From Ilyonectria destructans (taxonomy: Eukaryota; Ascomycota; Sordariomycetes; Hypocreales; Nectriaceae), in assembly GCA_020740775.1 (NCBI GenBank), contig JAHEWK010000020.1, positions 806,001 through 870,000 of the forward strand: 64,000 bases of DNA, given 5' to 3'. A program made the translations under genes and the position numbers. Under the pieces are notes generated by a model, which was not told where the DNA came from, ran no database searches, and saw only the letters and a list, made by a program, of their open reading frames with translations. Numbering within the stretch: position 1 is the first letter of the stretch; every line of letters starts with the position of its first letter. This document shows positions 52,603 through 63,325 of the stretch, one piece after another.

Positions 52603-52637
52603 GGGTTTTGGAACTGTGCCCCCTATGGACTTCCGTA
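52603..52637 (-). repeat. E1 right terminal inverted repeat, 35 bp
   Basis: Exact reverse complement of 47685-47719. Confidence 0.93.
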
Positions 52638-53734
52638 CCTGGCACGAATGGCCGGGGATATTCCGTAGTGTTGAGTTTGGAGAACGTGGCCAATAACTTC
52701 GCTGATCGTTCGAACGCCCCACGTTTCTCAACCAGCAAGGTCCATTTGCAAATCCCATTCCCCGAGCCTGAATGATCAGTCTGCGGTACAAGCGAGACGG
52801 CCTTGGCGCCACCATTTTTCCAGAGTTTGCGCTACGGCTAGCTGCTCGATTCGCTTCGAGTTCGACTGTGGCGAGACTCAAGGGCTCAAGTACACCTACG
52901 ACCCTGCAGTGCATGACTCGAAGCGTGTCAGCCGCCAAGCTCGGATGGCGGGGAGATCCTGCACGGAACATGTCCCCTTAGATCACTTAATTTGCGTCCG
53001 AAGCTACTTGCAGTTTCTGTCAGAACGCGCCCAAAGAGCATTCCAGATACTCGCGAAAATGTGGCAGTGTAATTTCAAGCAATACAACGACAAGGTTACT
53101 CGCATAGACCAACAAGCACGGATACCCCAATCATTGACATCCTTCCTCGTCTGCGCTGCCAGCACCTTCCAGCGCTCACCATCTTGGAGGGAGCGGCAAT
53201 GTAGAAGTGACAGGTTGGTTGACAAGGGTCTCAGAGCGTGACCAGGCCACGACAGTCCAGGTGGGGGCCTCCCAAGCCGGCGGCCATCGCGACGGCCCTT
53301 GAACAATATAATTTCTCGAGGCTGTCTTCGCTCGTGGGAACCGCACACGGTTTGCCAGCAGGAGATTGGTTCGGCTGAAGTTTCCGTGCATGGCTGACAG
53401 CTTTCATGCATGTCTTGAATCATGGACGAGAGCCATCCGGGCTGCAAGCACTTGCGAAACCAAGCGAACTTTTTCGTGCTTCAGGCCCATTCCTATGTGA
53501 CTTTTCCCTCATGGATGGGATCCCATTGCTGTTGATGAAAGAATACCTCGTTCATAAATCGCCTTGCACAAAGTCCGTTCATAAGCACTTTTCTCTCCTT
53601 TTTCCCGGCCGAGGTGTCCTTGCATCTGCGTTTGTTTGATCACTTCAATCTTCCATCTCAGGTTTCTCCAAATTTGGCCATTTTCCTCTTCAGGTTATCC
53701 TGCTCTCCTCTGCAACCTCCAATTGCCGCCCAAT
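52638..53734. other. Region between E1 and the HAK gene
   Basis: No supported gene in 1.1 kb. Overlapping open frames on both strands at 52770-53450 are without motifs. The last 250 bp, with CT-rich text (53590-53720), are the likely promoter and leader of the transporter gene. Confidence 0.45.
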
Positions 53735-56231
53735 ATGGCGAAGCCGGAAGGGGAAGGTGATAGGACCCCCGGCAAGACTAGATTCGACGCCGTCCACGAA
53801 GACGGTGCTGTTGTGGGCGAATCGTCCTCTGCAGCCGCCAAAGACAAGATCTGGGATATGGATTCGGAGGAGAAGGCACGTCGGATTGCCGACGAGGACC
53901 TGAACCACAAGACCAAGCAGGTAAGTCGTGGAAGAGCTTTGAATCCCTGCCATGACTGTCCTCTCCAACCCAAAACCAATTTTGTTTTGGATTGACTAAT
54001 CTGGCCTTTACTTAGGACCACCGCGGCTTCCTCCTCCTGTGGCTTACCTGGCAGAGCACGGGCACCATTTACGGCGATATCGGCACCAGCCCACTTTACG
54101 TGTACAGCTCGACTTTCTCCTCGCAACCGTCCTGGGACGATCTCGTCGGCGCGCTGTCTATAATCGTCTGGTCTCTAACCCTCATTGTCACAATCAAGTA
54201 CTGCTTCATAGTGCTGTTCGCCGACGACGATGGCCAGGGCGGTACCTTCGCGCTCTACTCGCTCCTGGCCCGCTATGCGAACATTGTCCGCCGCGACCCC
54301 AATGTCTCCAGCATGATGCGCCTCGACCGCCATCGCACAGGCGATATGAGGCCTGTCGATCGTAGCATGAAGGATTCCTTGGAGAAATCCCGTGTCGCTC
54401 AGTCCGCGTTAAGGGTCATTGGTGTTTTTGGCGTGTCTATGGTGATGGCGGATGGAGTCCTGATGCCCGCGCAGTCGGTTCTTGGTGCGGTCCAAGGCAT
54501 CACAGTCGCCAACGCGCAGCTAACGACGAGGGATATCGTTGGCATCTCTTGCGCAATTCTGATTGTGCTATTCTTGGCGCAGCCCTTTGGTACTGCCAGG
54601 CTCGGCACATCGTTCGCGCCCATTGTCGTCGTTTGGCTGCTTTTCAACCTGTGCAGCGGGATCTACAATCTCGCGCTGCATGACTACACGGTGCTGAAGG
54701 CGCTCAGCCCGCACTATGCCTTCGCCTATCTGATTCGCAACGGGTCTGACGGGTGGAAGTCGCTCGGCGGGCTGTTGCTCGCGTTCACAGGCGTCGAGGC
54801 ATTGTTCGCGAACCTGGGCGCGTTCGGGAAGCGGGCAATCCAGCTCTCGTGGCTGTGCCTTGCGTACCCTTGTCTGGTTTTCACATACGCAGGGCAGGCG
54901 GCTTATATCTCGGCGGATGAGAGCCAGAAGGCGTTTACAAATCCGTTCTTTAATACAGTGCCGCCGGGGAGCTTCTACTTCAGCATGGTCATCGCGGTGC
55001 TCGCAGCGATTGTCGCGAGCCAAGCAATGATTACCGGCTCATTCCAGCTGACGTCTCAGATCATGCGGCTGAGTTACTTCCCGCATGTCAAGACAGTGCA
55101 TACGAGTCGCAAGTTCCACGGGCAGGTATATATGCCGCTGGTGAATTGGCTGTTGATGATTGGGACGGTCATTGTTACGACTTTTTACAACAATGTGAGC
55201 TTACCGGTATTACCTATTGAGCTGTCATTGGCCATGACACCTGACACAAAAATTCGTAGACTACCAGTCTCGGCAACGCCTACGGCGTGTGCGTCGTCAT
55301 CGTGACCTTCATCACAACCTGCATGATCTCGCTTGTCGCCATCATCGTCTGGCGCATCCCGGCGCTGGTGGTCCTCTTCTTGTTCCTCATCTTCGCCGCC
55401 CTTGACGGCGCCTTCATGTCTTCCGCCCTCCGGAAAGTCCCCGAAGGTGCCTGGTTCACGATCGTTCTCGCCGTCATCCTCTCCGTCGTCTTCTTCCTGT
55501 GGCGCTTCGGCAAGGAGCAGCAATGGGCTGCCGAAGCCGAGGATCGCATCTCGCTATCTCATCTCTTGCAGCTCCCACCCGGCCCCTCGAAGGCTCCTCG
55601 GGTTAAGCAGGAGAGCCCGGTGGTGACTCTCTCGCCATCAAATGGCCCCGGGAATATGTCGACTGTATCGGGCCTGGGCGTTTTCTTTGATAAGGTCGGG
55701 AGAGGCGATAACACGGTGCCAGAGGTATTCGCGCGGTTTGTCCGCAAGTTCAAGGCCCGGCCCGAAGTCATTGTGTTTTTCCATATCCGCACGCTTTCCG
55801 TCCCTACCGTCCCGCCTGCGGAGCGCTTCATTATCACGCGGGTGACTCCGGCAATCTCGTCATGCTATCGTCTCACACTCCGCCATGGGTACATGGACGA
55901 TGTGCTGACGCCTGATCTGGAGAGGATCATGGTGCGCAAGCTGATGAAATTCATCACGCGTGGCGGCGGCGATCGGCGCAGCGAGCTTCTGCCGGCCGTC
56001 CGCGAGGAGGTGGAGGCGCTGTGCCGCGCGCAGGACGCGCAGACAGTGTACATGATGGGCAAACAAGTCATGAAGATCCGCAGGGGGGACGGCAGCATCG
56101 TCAAGTGGGTGATTCGCAAGCTAGCGCTGGAGGCGTTCTTGTGGATTCGCGAGAACTCGCGGACGAAATTGGCGGACCTGGATATTGATGTGGATAACTT
56201 GATCGAGATCGGGTTCGTCAAGGAGATCTGA
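53735..56231 (+). CDS. HAK/KUP-type high-affinity potassium transporter, 3 exons
   Basis: Exons 53735-53920, 54016-55194 and 55260-56231, with introns of 95 and 65 bp, give 778 aa, the normal family length. After an acidic cytosolic N-terminus, exon 2 begins the membrane part: STGTIYGDIGTSPLYVYSS is the family hallmark in the first membrane segment, then DDDGQGGTFALYSLLAR, FGVSMVMADGVLMPAQSVLGAVQGI and SGGLLLAFTGVEALFANLGAFG-type text. About 12 hydrophobic segments can be counted up to residue ~520 (ending GAWFTIVLAVILSVVFFLWRFG). The rest is a cytosolic domain with GVFFDKVG and VPEVFARFVRKFKARPEVIVFFHIR. HAK proteins import K+ with H+ or Na+ at the plasma membrane, induced by K+ starvation. 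The gene is undamaged, a metabolic gene amid transposons. Confidence 0.94.
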
Positions 56232-56795
56232 CTGCGGCTGGCTATCCTGGATCTAGTTGTCTGGAGGGGAGGAGGATCGGAGCATTAGGATTTAGAATGA
56301 AGGCAGATTTGGCGTACCATGCGGGCGTCAGGAGACAGGGATTCCGTGGTTTTGCAGCGGGCCGTAGTCGATGGGCGTGAGCCAATCAAGAATCTCAACA
56401 TCTTCCTTTCTGTCCAACTTGGCCCGGGTATGTGTGGTATTTTCTCGAATTGTGGACTCGCAAACTACATCCAATATTAGAATTCGTTGCCAGCTTCACT
56501 TAAAAACAACTAACCCTGGCTAAGTATGTCTCTCACTGGGCTAACCCTAACCCAAGGGAGCGCCCCGCATTGCCCAAATGCGTGCTTAGGCGGCCTCGTG
56601 AGCAGCTATTCCAAGGAAGGCAGGCAGGAATCGAACCTCGAGCCTTAAGACCTCGGGCCACCCGCTTATTGCGATCAATGTGTGACGGCTACCCGGGGGC
56701 TTAGAATCATACTTCAAATATCGCAGCGCTTGTCTTGATTGTTGGGTGCTTTCTGCCATGGACGAAAGAGGTGTACAGTCCGTCGCAAGAATAAT
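56232..56795. other. Intergenic region with a tRNA-like B box
   Basis: 564 bp between convergent genes. On the minus strand, GGTTCGATTCC (56627-56637) is a perfect Pol III B box, preceded by a D-arm-like GGTGGCCCGAGGTCTTAAGG. No anticodon arm or paired acceptor can be drawn, so this is at best a tRNA-derived remnant. CTAACCCTAACCC at about 56540 is a two-unit telomere-like run. Confidence 0.4.
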
Positions 56796-58610
56796 TCATG
56801 TGAAGTTCAAATAAACATCTAGGTCTGAGGTTGAAGCCTGTTGGTCCATCAAGCCGTGAACATAGCATTCCCCACGTAGTGTGTGTGTATTATTTGACTT
56901 TGTATGCACGACAAATGGTGTTCTCAATCCGTGGATCAAGTAGATTGACGCACCAGGAGAAACGTGGGTCGAACCTAACCCTAGTCGTCCGCTTTTCGTG
57001 ACGAACAATGTCCTATTTCGGCATACCTCTTCGGCGAGGTATCCGAAACGCGCAGAACCCTCAGAAAGATCGTCAGAATCTTCAATACTGTGGGGTATCA
57101 TTTCGTTCAAGTTCCTTTCTGCCCAATGCCTAAATATGCGGAGTACCTCCTCAGGTTGAACGTTCAATGCTCCGTGCTCTGTGAGTATCACTTTCGCACC
57201 CATTACAAGCGTCGAGGCAAACATGGACTCAAAGCCATCGCACTTAACGATGTCCTTTGCCAAATTAAACCAGAGACCAAAAATATCATGTTCGGTGATC
57301 TGAAGACGCCTGCATAGGGAGGTGTAGTAGGGAGGACCGCACGCGGTTATCTCATCTACCAGAAGAGCACGGACCCGCAATGTTTGGGAACCTTCATTGA
57401 GGTAGTAATCGGCACTGGAGACTGTAGCCGAAAACTGAGCCCGTACATTATCTCCTGGGTATGGCAAGAGTGTGATAGGTCGCGACTGCACACGCCAATC
57501 CGGCACCCATGAGGGCACATCATCTGCGGGAGGACCGGGTTCCAGAATGATGGTGTCGTACGCTTTTGAGAGTGAATGAGCTTCGACATCACCACAGCCC
57601 GCAAAGTGTAGGATGTCTAGGTTGCCCTTTTGTTGAATGTACCCCTTTGCGAATTTCAAGTAGAGTTCGGGACTTGTTATGCTGTAGGTCGGCAGAAACC
57701 ACGTGTGAACTGGGTTGTTGCGGGAGACAAGCCCAAAAAGTGCATTCAGTCGATCGTGGCTTCTCTTACAGCCCCATGTACTAAGTGTCTGAGCCAAATG
57801 AGGAAATGAGCAGGGCATTCCAGCTTTAACCTGGGCTCTTAGCTGACCGAGTCTGATGGAATGTCGAAATGGCTTCAACAACCAGGGCATAGGAGGGTCA
57901 TGAACAATGGAAGACAACGCTTGCATCGCCGTGAAGAATGTTGTCCCTCGAATGGTTGAGCCACCACATCGGAATTCGAGCTCAGAGGCCAATGCAACTT
58001 CTTGGACTATCCACAGTCTGCTGAACCAAGGTCGATTTGCCAACGCAGCAACCACAAAAAACGGAACTTTGGTCGGATCAAACAGATCAGACAAATCGTT
58101 CAGGAATCCCGCTGTCCACAACTTGTTGGTGGCTTTTTCCCAGTCCGTGGAATCCTTCGGGTCGGCAGTGTTCGGGGCCAAAGTATGCAATAGGTCAAAG
58201 GCATAATCGCTATCATTTTCATGAAGTCCAAGCCAGCATATGACTCGCTGAGCTTGAATGAAAATCCTTGACATGAATTTGACTTGCTGTTCTCGTTCCA
58301 CATCATTTTCTTGGTCAATGCAGATTTGATCTATCCAAACTACCATGGCAGTGACGTGGGATAGAAGCTGCTCGAGGGCCTGGAATAAAGATTTCCTGAT
58401 CCTTAACTGACTGTTGTTGACCTGGAGCATTGGATCACTCGGTGATGCATCACCCCAGACATACGATAGCGCTGAATACTCCGGGGCGTCATCGAGCCTG
58501 GACTGGAAGAGACGCCCTTGTATCGGATCGTCAGGACCGGGTCGTGTGAGCTCAAGTAGTCGAATGCTGTCAGAGCGGTGAAGCTTCGCATGAAGACGGG
58601 TTGAGTCCAT
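56796..58610 (-). CDS. HET-domain (heterokaryon incompatibility) protein
   Basis: Intact 604-aa frame from ATG 58610. The HET domain is complete: PEYSALSYVWGD (residues 44-53), VVWIDQICIDQENDVEREQQV (90-110), QRVICWLGLHEND and NRPWFSRLWIVQEVALA. A long C-terminal region holds the usual LNALFGLVS and PSWVPDWRV blocks and ends without an added STAND, ankyrin or repeat domain. HET proteins trigger cell death when unlike strains fuse, and some respond to other non-self cues; here no partner gene is recognised nearby. HET genes vary greatly between strains, which fits this setting. Next to it (58833-58925) is a LINE tail, and the E2 element starts about 380 bp from its start codon. No intron is needed. 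Confidence 0.93.
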   Translation of the reverse strand: MDSTRLHAKLHRSDSIRLLELTRPGPDDPIQGRLFQSRLDDAPEYSALSYVWGDASPSDPMLQVNNSQLRIRKSLFQALEQLLSHVTAMVVWIDQICIDQENDVEREQQVKFMSRIFIQAQRVICWLGLHENDSDYAFDLLHTLAPNTADPKDSTDWEKATNKLWTAGFLNDLSDLFDPTKVPFFVVAALANRPWFSRLWIVQEVALASELEFRCGGSTIRGTTFFTAMQALSSIVHDPPMPWLLKPFRHSIRLGQLRAQVKAGMPCSFPHLAQTLSTWGCKRSHDRLNALFGLVSRNNPVHTWFLPTYSITSPELYLKFAKGYIQQKGNLDILHFAGCGDVEAHSLSKAYDTIILEPGPPADDVPSWVPDWRVQSRPITLLPYPGDNVRAQFSATVSSADYYLNEGSQTLRVRALLVDEITACGPPYYTSLCRRLQITEHDIFGLWFNLAKDIVKCDGFESMFASTLVMGAKVILTEHGALNVQPEEVLRIFRHWAERNLNEMIPHSIEDSDDLSEGSARFGYLAEEVCRNRTLFVTKSGRLGLGSTHVSPGASIYLIHGLRTPFVVHTKSNNTHTLRGECYVHGLMDQQASTSDLDVYLNFT

Positions 58611-58832
58611 TGCCGGGTCGTGGTTTGGTTGTGATTTGAACCACTCAACTTAGTTGTCAAGTTTATGTTCAAATGTGGGGTAGGATTATATCGAAAGGAT
58701 GGATGCCTTAATTAGGTGGTGTGAGCTGTTAAGTGGACTAGGCAGAAGGCCACCGCGTGGGCCGGCTGCTCGTCCGCGGTACCTATCTCATGCTGACACG
58801 AAGTGCGGGGATGGCTAGCTACGGATGGATGG

Positions 58833-58925
58833 ATGGATTTTATTTCGCCCGGAGGGAAGTCCCTATAGGGCCTTGACACAATCTAGTTTACATTTCAGAA
58901 CATTTGGTACCTGACACCCCAAGCC
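58833..58925 (-). mobile_element. 3' tail of a non-LTR retrotransposon (inverted)
   Basis: Read on the minus strand: GAAATGTAAACTAG, CAAGGCCCTATAGGG, CTCCGGGCGAAATAAAATCC, then CATC repeats. It is homologous to 30870-30965 with a different tandem tail. Only the 3' end is present. Confidence 0.7.
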
Positions 58926-59763
58926 CCACGGATCGTCGTCTCATCGCTTGCTGCTCAACCTCGTCGCTGCTTGTTCCATGACAGGCCTACGGAGGCCTAT
59001 AGGGCACACTGTTGCAAAACTCCCTGTCAGCTGTCTTTAGTGCCCATCCCCCACTATTAGGCCAGAAATGACCCCACACCTTACTAATCCAGATACTTCA
59101 GCATAAGTAGTAAGCAGGTACTGCGGACCAGCTGCGGGCCCGCGCGATTCGTATCCGTCCAACCTGCTGTTTGAATGCTACGAAGTGGCAACGTGCTCCA
59201 GTGATGTTGTAGAACCTCGATCTACACAATACGGTCCAAGCTATTTAGTTCTTTCCAAGTAATCACTAGCGAACTATAAGGTATTGTAATTAACCTGATT
59301 TTTATTTGCTATGGTTGTAAGTCGAAATGGCCGCTGTGCCGGATGTAAACTCCCGGTACTTATCCAGCCTTCAAAGTGGCCTCAACCTCTAAATTTGACG
59401 GCGCTGTGGACGTGTATATGCTAGCGTCCTTTTCATAATAGCCTCAAATTTTCATTCAGAGACTCAAATTGCGATCCCCATTTAAGCTGGTATTTTTTTT
59501 GCTTAAGGATTCTTCACACCAGGTGTTAACTGCCTATGTATGAGCACACAGCTTGGTAAGCCAGCAGCGGCTCAGCGCAGTGTTCCTGAGTCGGGTCAGC
59601 AGAGGACTAGTGTGGCGATCTCACGCTTAAGAGAGTCTAGTGATCACTATTTATCGTAGCAAAGGGCAACATTATTATGTTTTATAAATAATAAAATCTC
59701 GTTCCTAATGTCAACTTGTTTCATTCTTTGCTTCTCTTGGCCCAAGGTCTCTCCTTAAACAGA

Positions 59764-61134
59764 ATGGAACCCCTAGACATTCCCCCTGAGTATGTCTACT
59801 GCGTTAAAGCTGGGAAGAAACATCATGATCTCTTTACCACGATATACGCTGGCGAAAACTATTGTGGCCGTTGCGGTTTAGCCAACCCCTTTCAATCCCA
59901 AGGTCGGGCCAGGTCCAGAACTCCAGCCCTTCTGGGCCCCTATGATGAGGTGGTTGAGGTCGAAGACTCTCCGCTACAGCCAGCCAGTCCAGTAAGTCAG
60001 CTTATGCGTGACAGACTAAAACCAGTATCGTCTTCCGGTATTGGGTACGTGCAACTACTGCCCAACACGGTGCCTGTCTCCAATGGAGTGACTGCGAATA
60101 CACGGGCACGCCTATATCCCTCTAAGCCGGCAAGCGATACTCCCTATCCGCAATTCATGGCGGTCGCATCGGCGGCCAGTCAGGCCATTCAAAACACCAA
60201 AGGCAGCACCAGAAAGCCTAAGCGGCAGCGCACTGGCTACCAATGGGTCCACATCAGTCTCCTGCTCGTGAGCTTGGAGACCAGGTACTTCAATGGCCTT
60301 GCGATAGAGGTCCCAGAGACGGTGCTGCCTCTAAAGGATACAGTGATCAAGTTTAGTGCGGCCGACCTCCTTACCTGGCCTTCATTCACTCGGGTCTTAT
60401 TTGAGCACCTGCATCCACTCCCAAGCACCATCGATCCAACCAACAAAGAGCTTTAGAACCTTTCTTACGCTTCATCCTTTTCTGGCAAGAAAATCGTTAC
60501 CGTTCCTAACACCGATAAGTACACGATGCCGTCAAGCATGCTCGCTTCTGGACACTTTTCGAACAACCAATCTGGGCAGGTAAAGGTGCTCGTTGTCCTG
60601 ACATCGACCGATGTCGTTGACAAGCAGGAGCCAATCACCCTGCTGAGGCCAGACGAGTACTTAACGCCTGTCAGGAAAGACAAAAAAAGGAAGGTCAAAC
60701 AGGAGGACTCAAGCCTAGAGCTGAAGAAGCGTATCAAGCAAGAGAGGCAGATCAAGAAAGAGAAGGGTGTAAAGAATGGGAGACAAGTCAAGCAGGAAAA
60801 CGCAGTTCCAGCTTCCTCCTACTCGAACCCGGCGGTTGATGAGGGCAGCACAATCGTCGACAACATTGTTGTGCAGGTGGATGCAGCAGATCTGAGCGAT
60901 CTGGAGGATCCCGTTGACGATCTAGTTTTCGACAGCGTCTCCGACGTGGAAGGGGATGAGCGTGAGGCAGACCAAGGCCCCGAGATCGAACGTGGGAATG
61001 ACGCAGGTTTTTTAACAGAGTTCGTAAGAATCCCGGCCAAATTTTCACCCAGAGAAATACTGACCTCAGAAGATAAACCTGCAGTCGGCAGTCACACCAG
61101 AATCTATCGAACAAGCTCCAACACAACAATTTGA
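59764..61134 (+). pseudogene. E2 gene A relative, one in-frame stop
   Basis: From ATG 59764 a single frame of 457 codons runs to 61134, broken only by TAG at 60454-60456. The N-terminus has Cys13, His20/His21, Cys34 and Cys37 (NYCGRC), matching the zinc ligands of E1 gene A almost residue for residue. A central body (ISLLLVSLETRYFNGLAIEVP) and basic patch (RKPKRQRTG) follow. After the stop come LVVLTSTDVVDKQEP and VKQE, IKQE, IKKE and VKQE at residues 311, 324, 330 and 342, four psi-K-x-E sites, then an acidic tail (LSDLEDPVDDLVFDSVSDVEGDE). TAG could stem from CAG or TGG by C-to-T change. A spliced form that skips the stop cannot be excluded, but the frame on both sides is the same. Confidence 0.72.
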
Positions 61135-61246
61135 GGATAATGCCGTCGAAGGAATCCCCCCGGCCCACTCAACACGTTTTAGGGGCACGAAGATCCCCAT
61201 GACCTTTGCCTCTCGACCTAGAAAGAGGAGAGATTGACTATTCAAG

Positions 61247-62969
61247 CTACCCATCAGAGGTGCCAGCGTCCTCCTCGTCATCACTTATTCCCTCAATGTC
61301 ATTTCCATTTTCGTCTTCAACGCCAAGTTCAACAAGCGGCTGTTCTGCTGGTTCCATATCTGCAAGCTCCTCTTGATGGGCTTGATTTGCTCGTGCAAGT
61401 AGTGCTTCCTATACATAGTTAACTGGATACTTTAATACGCAGATAGACATAGCATCTTACATATTCGGTAACTCCCCCGGTCGGTGCTCTACGGTAGGCT
61501 AGCATAGGCCGTTATCCACTCTCTATGTGCCGAATGATCCTATCGCGAAGGGCAAGGTAGAAGCGCTTCAATAGGCGCAACTTGTCAGGCTCCTGGTGAT
61601 CGCCGAGGACTACATTATGGTAATCCATTTCGTTAAGAACGTCGCGGCACTATTCCTTTGTCTCTGGCTCAAGACATGTGCTGATGTCGATGCCAGCCAG
61701 TGGCTGTGCCAGCTCGCCTAGAACTGTACGGTCGATAGGGATTCCCCAATTGCAAGCCTTACTTAGGTCAGGGTAATGGTAATTCATCCAAGGTTGGCCG
61801 TGCACAACATGAGGCCGGTTCTTCTGAAGGCGAATTTTATGTAGATTCCACGCCTCTACGAAATCGAAGAGCTCTTAACGCAGCACATCTTCGAAGACAG
61901 CGTAGATAGCAATCTGGTCCTCGAGCATATCGCCGTCAAAGTCCCCATCTCTGGCAAGCTCCCCAAAGTAGTCCACCCACTGCCGTGAAGAGACGTGAAG
62001 CATGCTCTCCCACCACTTCTCGATCTTAACGTTCTTCGTACTCGGTGCCGCCTTATAGGAATCCTTCATCCGCTTGCCCTGCTGGAAGACTTGGCCATTC
62101 CATTCCACGCGCCCACCAGCAGCTAAGGCAAAGTTCCAATGGGCTGCTGCGACCAGTGGCGTTTCGCTACCCCGGTCTGCCTGCAAGTACCATAGGCGCA
62201 AGCCATAAGCGTCGCATGCAGCCAAATACTGCTTCAACACACTCAAGGCGGTGCTGGCTGAGTGGCCAAGGTAGAACCAGACAATATTGCGGGAGTATGC
62301 ATCAATCGCGGCGTATATCTCGAAACCGTATGCCTTCAGCTTGTTATGGCCGTCAATGCACCACCGGTAGTTCGGCCCCGGGACGAGGAACTGCCCTTCC
62401 TTCCTTCGCATCATCCTTCGGCGCATCTCGACATCGTTTGGGAACATGACTTTGTACATTTCAAACAGGGGATCCCTGGGTACCCAAAGCTGCTGTTGTT
62501 GGCGTAGATATGACTGGAGAAACCTTCGACCGTATCCTGCAATGGCATTAGATCGTTGAGCCATCTCGACAATAACTTGCTCTGTCTTCTCCAACAAAGC
62601 AAGGCGCTCCTCGTCGCTGTTTATGCGACGTAGCCAGCGACGGTCCCGGTGGAGTCTGATGCGTTTCAAACCTCTTTTAGTGATAGGCCAGCCTTGCCTC
62701 TGAAGAACACTCAAGGTCTGCTTCTCGGTAAGGCCAACACGGAAGATAAGGTCGTGAATAGCTTCCATGAGCTCTGGAGTCTCAATAGTGCGTGATTGTT
62801 GACGCGGAAGTCCCCAGCTGGCCACCCGCCGCGAGATTGTGCTAAGGTTGACAGCGACATTGTAATGTTTCCACAGCTTATATCTGATCTGGCTTCGCGA
62901 GACGCCATTAAGGTACAGCAAGCTGACATAGTCGCGATATTGATCGATTGGGTTGGGTGGCCGAGCCAT
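61247..62969 (-). pseudogene. E2 gene B: DDE integrase relative with three stops
   Basis: ATG 62969; exon 1 extends to 61461 and exon 2 is 61408-61247, with a 52-bp intron (GTAAGA ... TATAG) in phase 0, together 556 sense positions long. Stops lie at 61875-61877 (TAA), 61650-61652 (TAG) and 61512-61514 (TAA). The catalytic core is complete: RWCIDGHNKLKAYGFEIYAAID, QADRGSET and TKNVKIEKWW give Asp206, Asp265 and Glu317, parallel to E1. After the first stop, FVEAWNLHKIRLQKNRPHVV matches the E1 C-terminal region, showing that the frame once continued. All three stops fit CAA or CAG changed at CpA. The N-terminus (YVSLLYLNGVSRSQIRYKLWK) is a clear helix-turn-helix of the resolvase/transposase kind. 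Not functional as read. Confidence 0.85.
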
Positions 62970-63325
62970 GACAATAGGTAGGGATAAGAACCAAAGGCAA
63001 GGACGAGGTCGTGGTGTTTAATGCAAGGGGATTTGTGGCTGGAACCCCTATTTGAGCAACGCGATCGGCGCGGACCGTCGCGCTTTTGCTGCTGCCTCGC
63101 TGCAGACTAGATCAACTAGTGGGATGGCAGACACCACTCATTAGGAATAGCTTAGACGCGGATCAATTCAAGAACGCCTCAAGTAGCCTATTGATAAATG
63201 AGTTTTCCGCTCTGTTCTTATTATCGTCACCAAGGAAACGAATTGGGCTCTTCTAACTGTCACCAAGGTGCTTTTAATCAGAAGCGTAGTGCAACATAAC
63301 TGTGCGCTGTCGACTTACATTAGTC

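Larger units (their letters stand above)
47685..52637. mobile_element. E1: three-gene integrase-type DNA transposon, 4.95 kb
   Basis: Perfect 35-bp terminal inverted repeats, starting TACGGAAGTCCATAGGGGGC on the left, bound the region. If the outer TA is a target duplication, the repeats are 33 bp starting CGGAAG. Inside are three intact genes: a zinc/psi-K-x-E protein on the plus strand, and a DDE integrase-core protein and a cysteine-rich protein on the minus strand. GTACGAG-type palindromes occur near all three genes. Intact genes and perfect ends suggest a recent insertion. Not matched to a named superfamily by me; the integrase core recalls the rve-like proteins scattered in fungal, plant and animal genomes. 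Confidence 0.85.

Noticed and set aside
56600..56720. tRNA gene on the minus strand
   Set aside because: The B box is perfect but the T stem does not pair fully and no anticodon arm or acceptor stem can be drawn.
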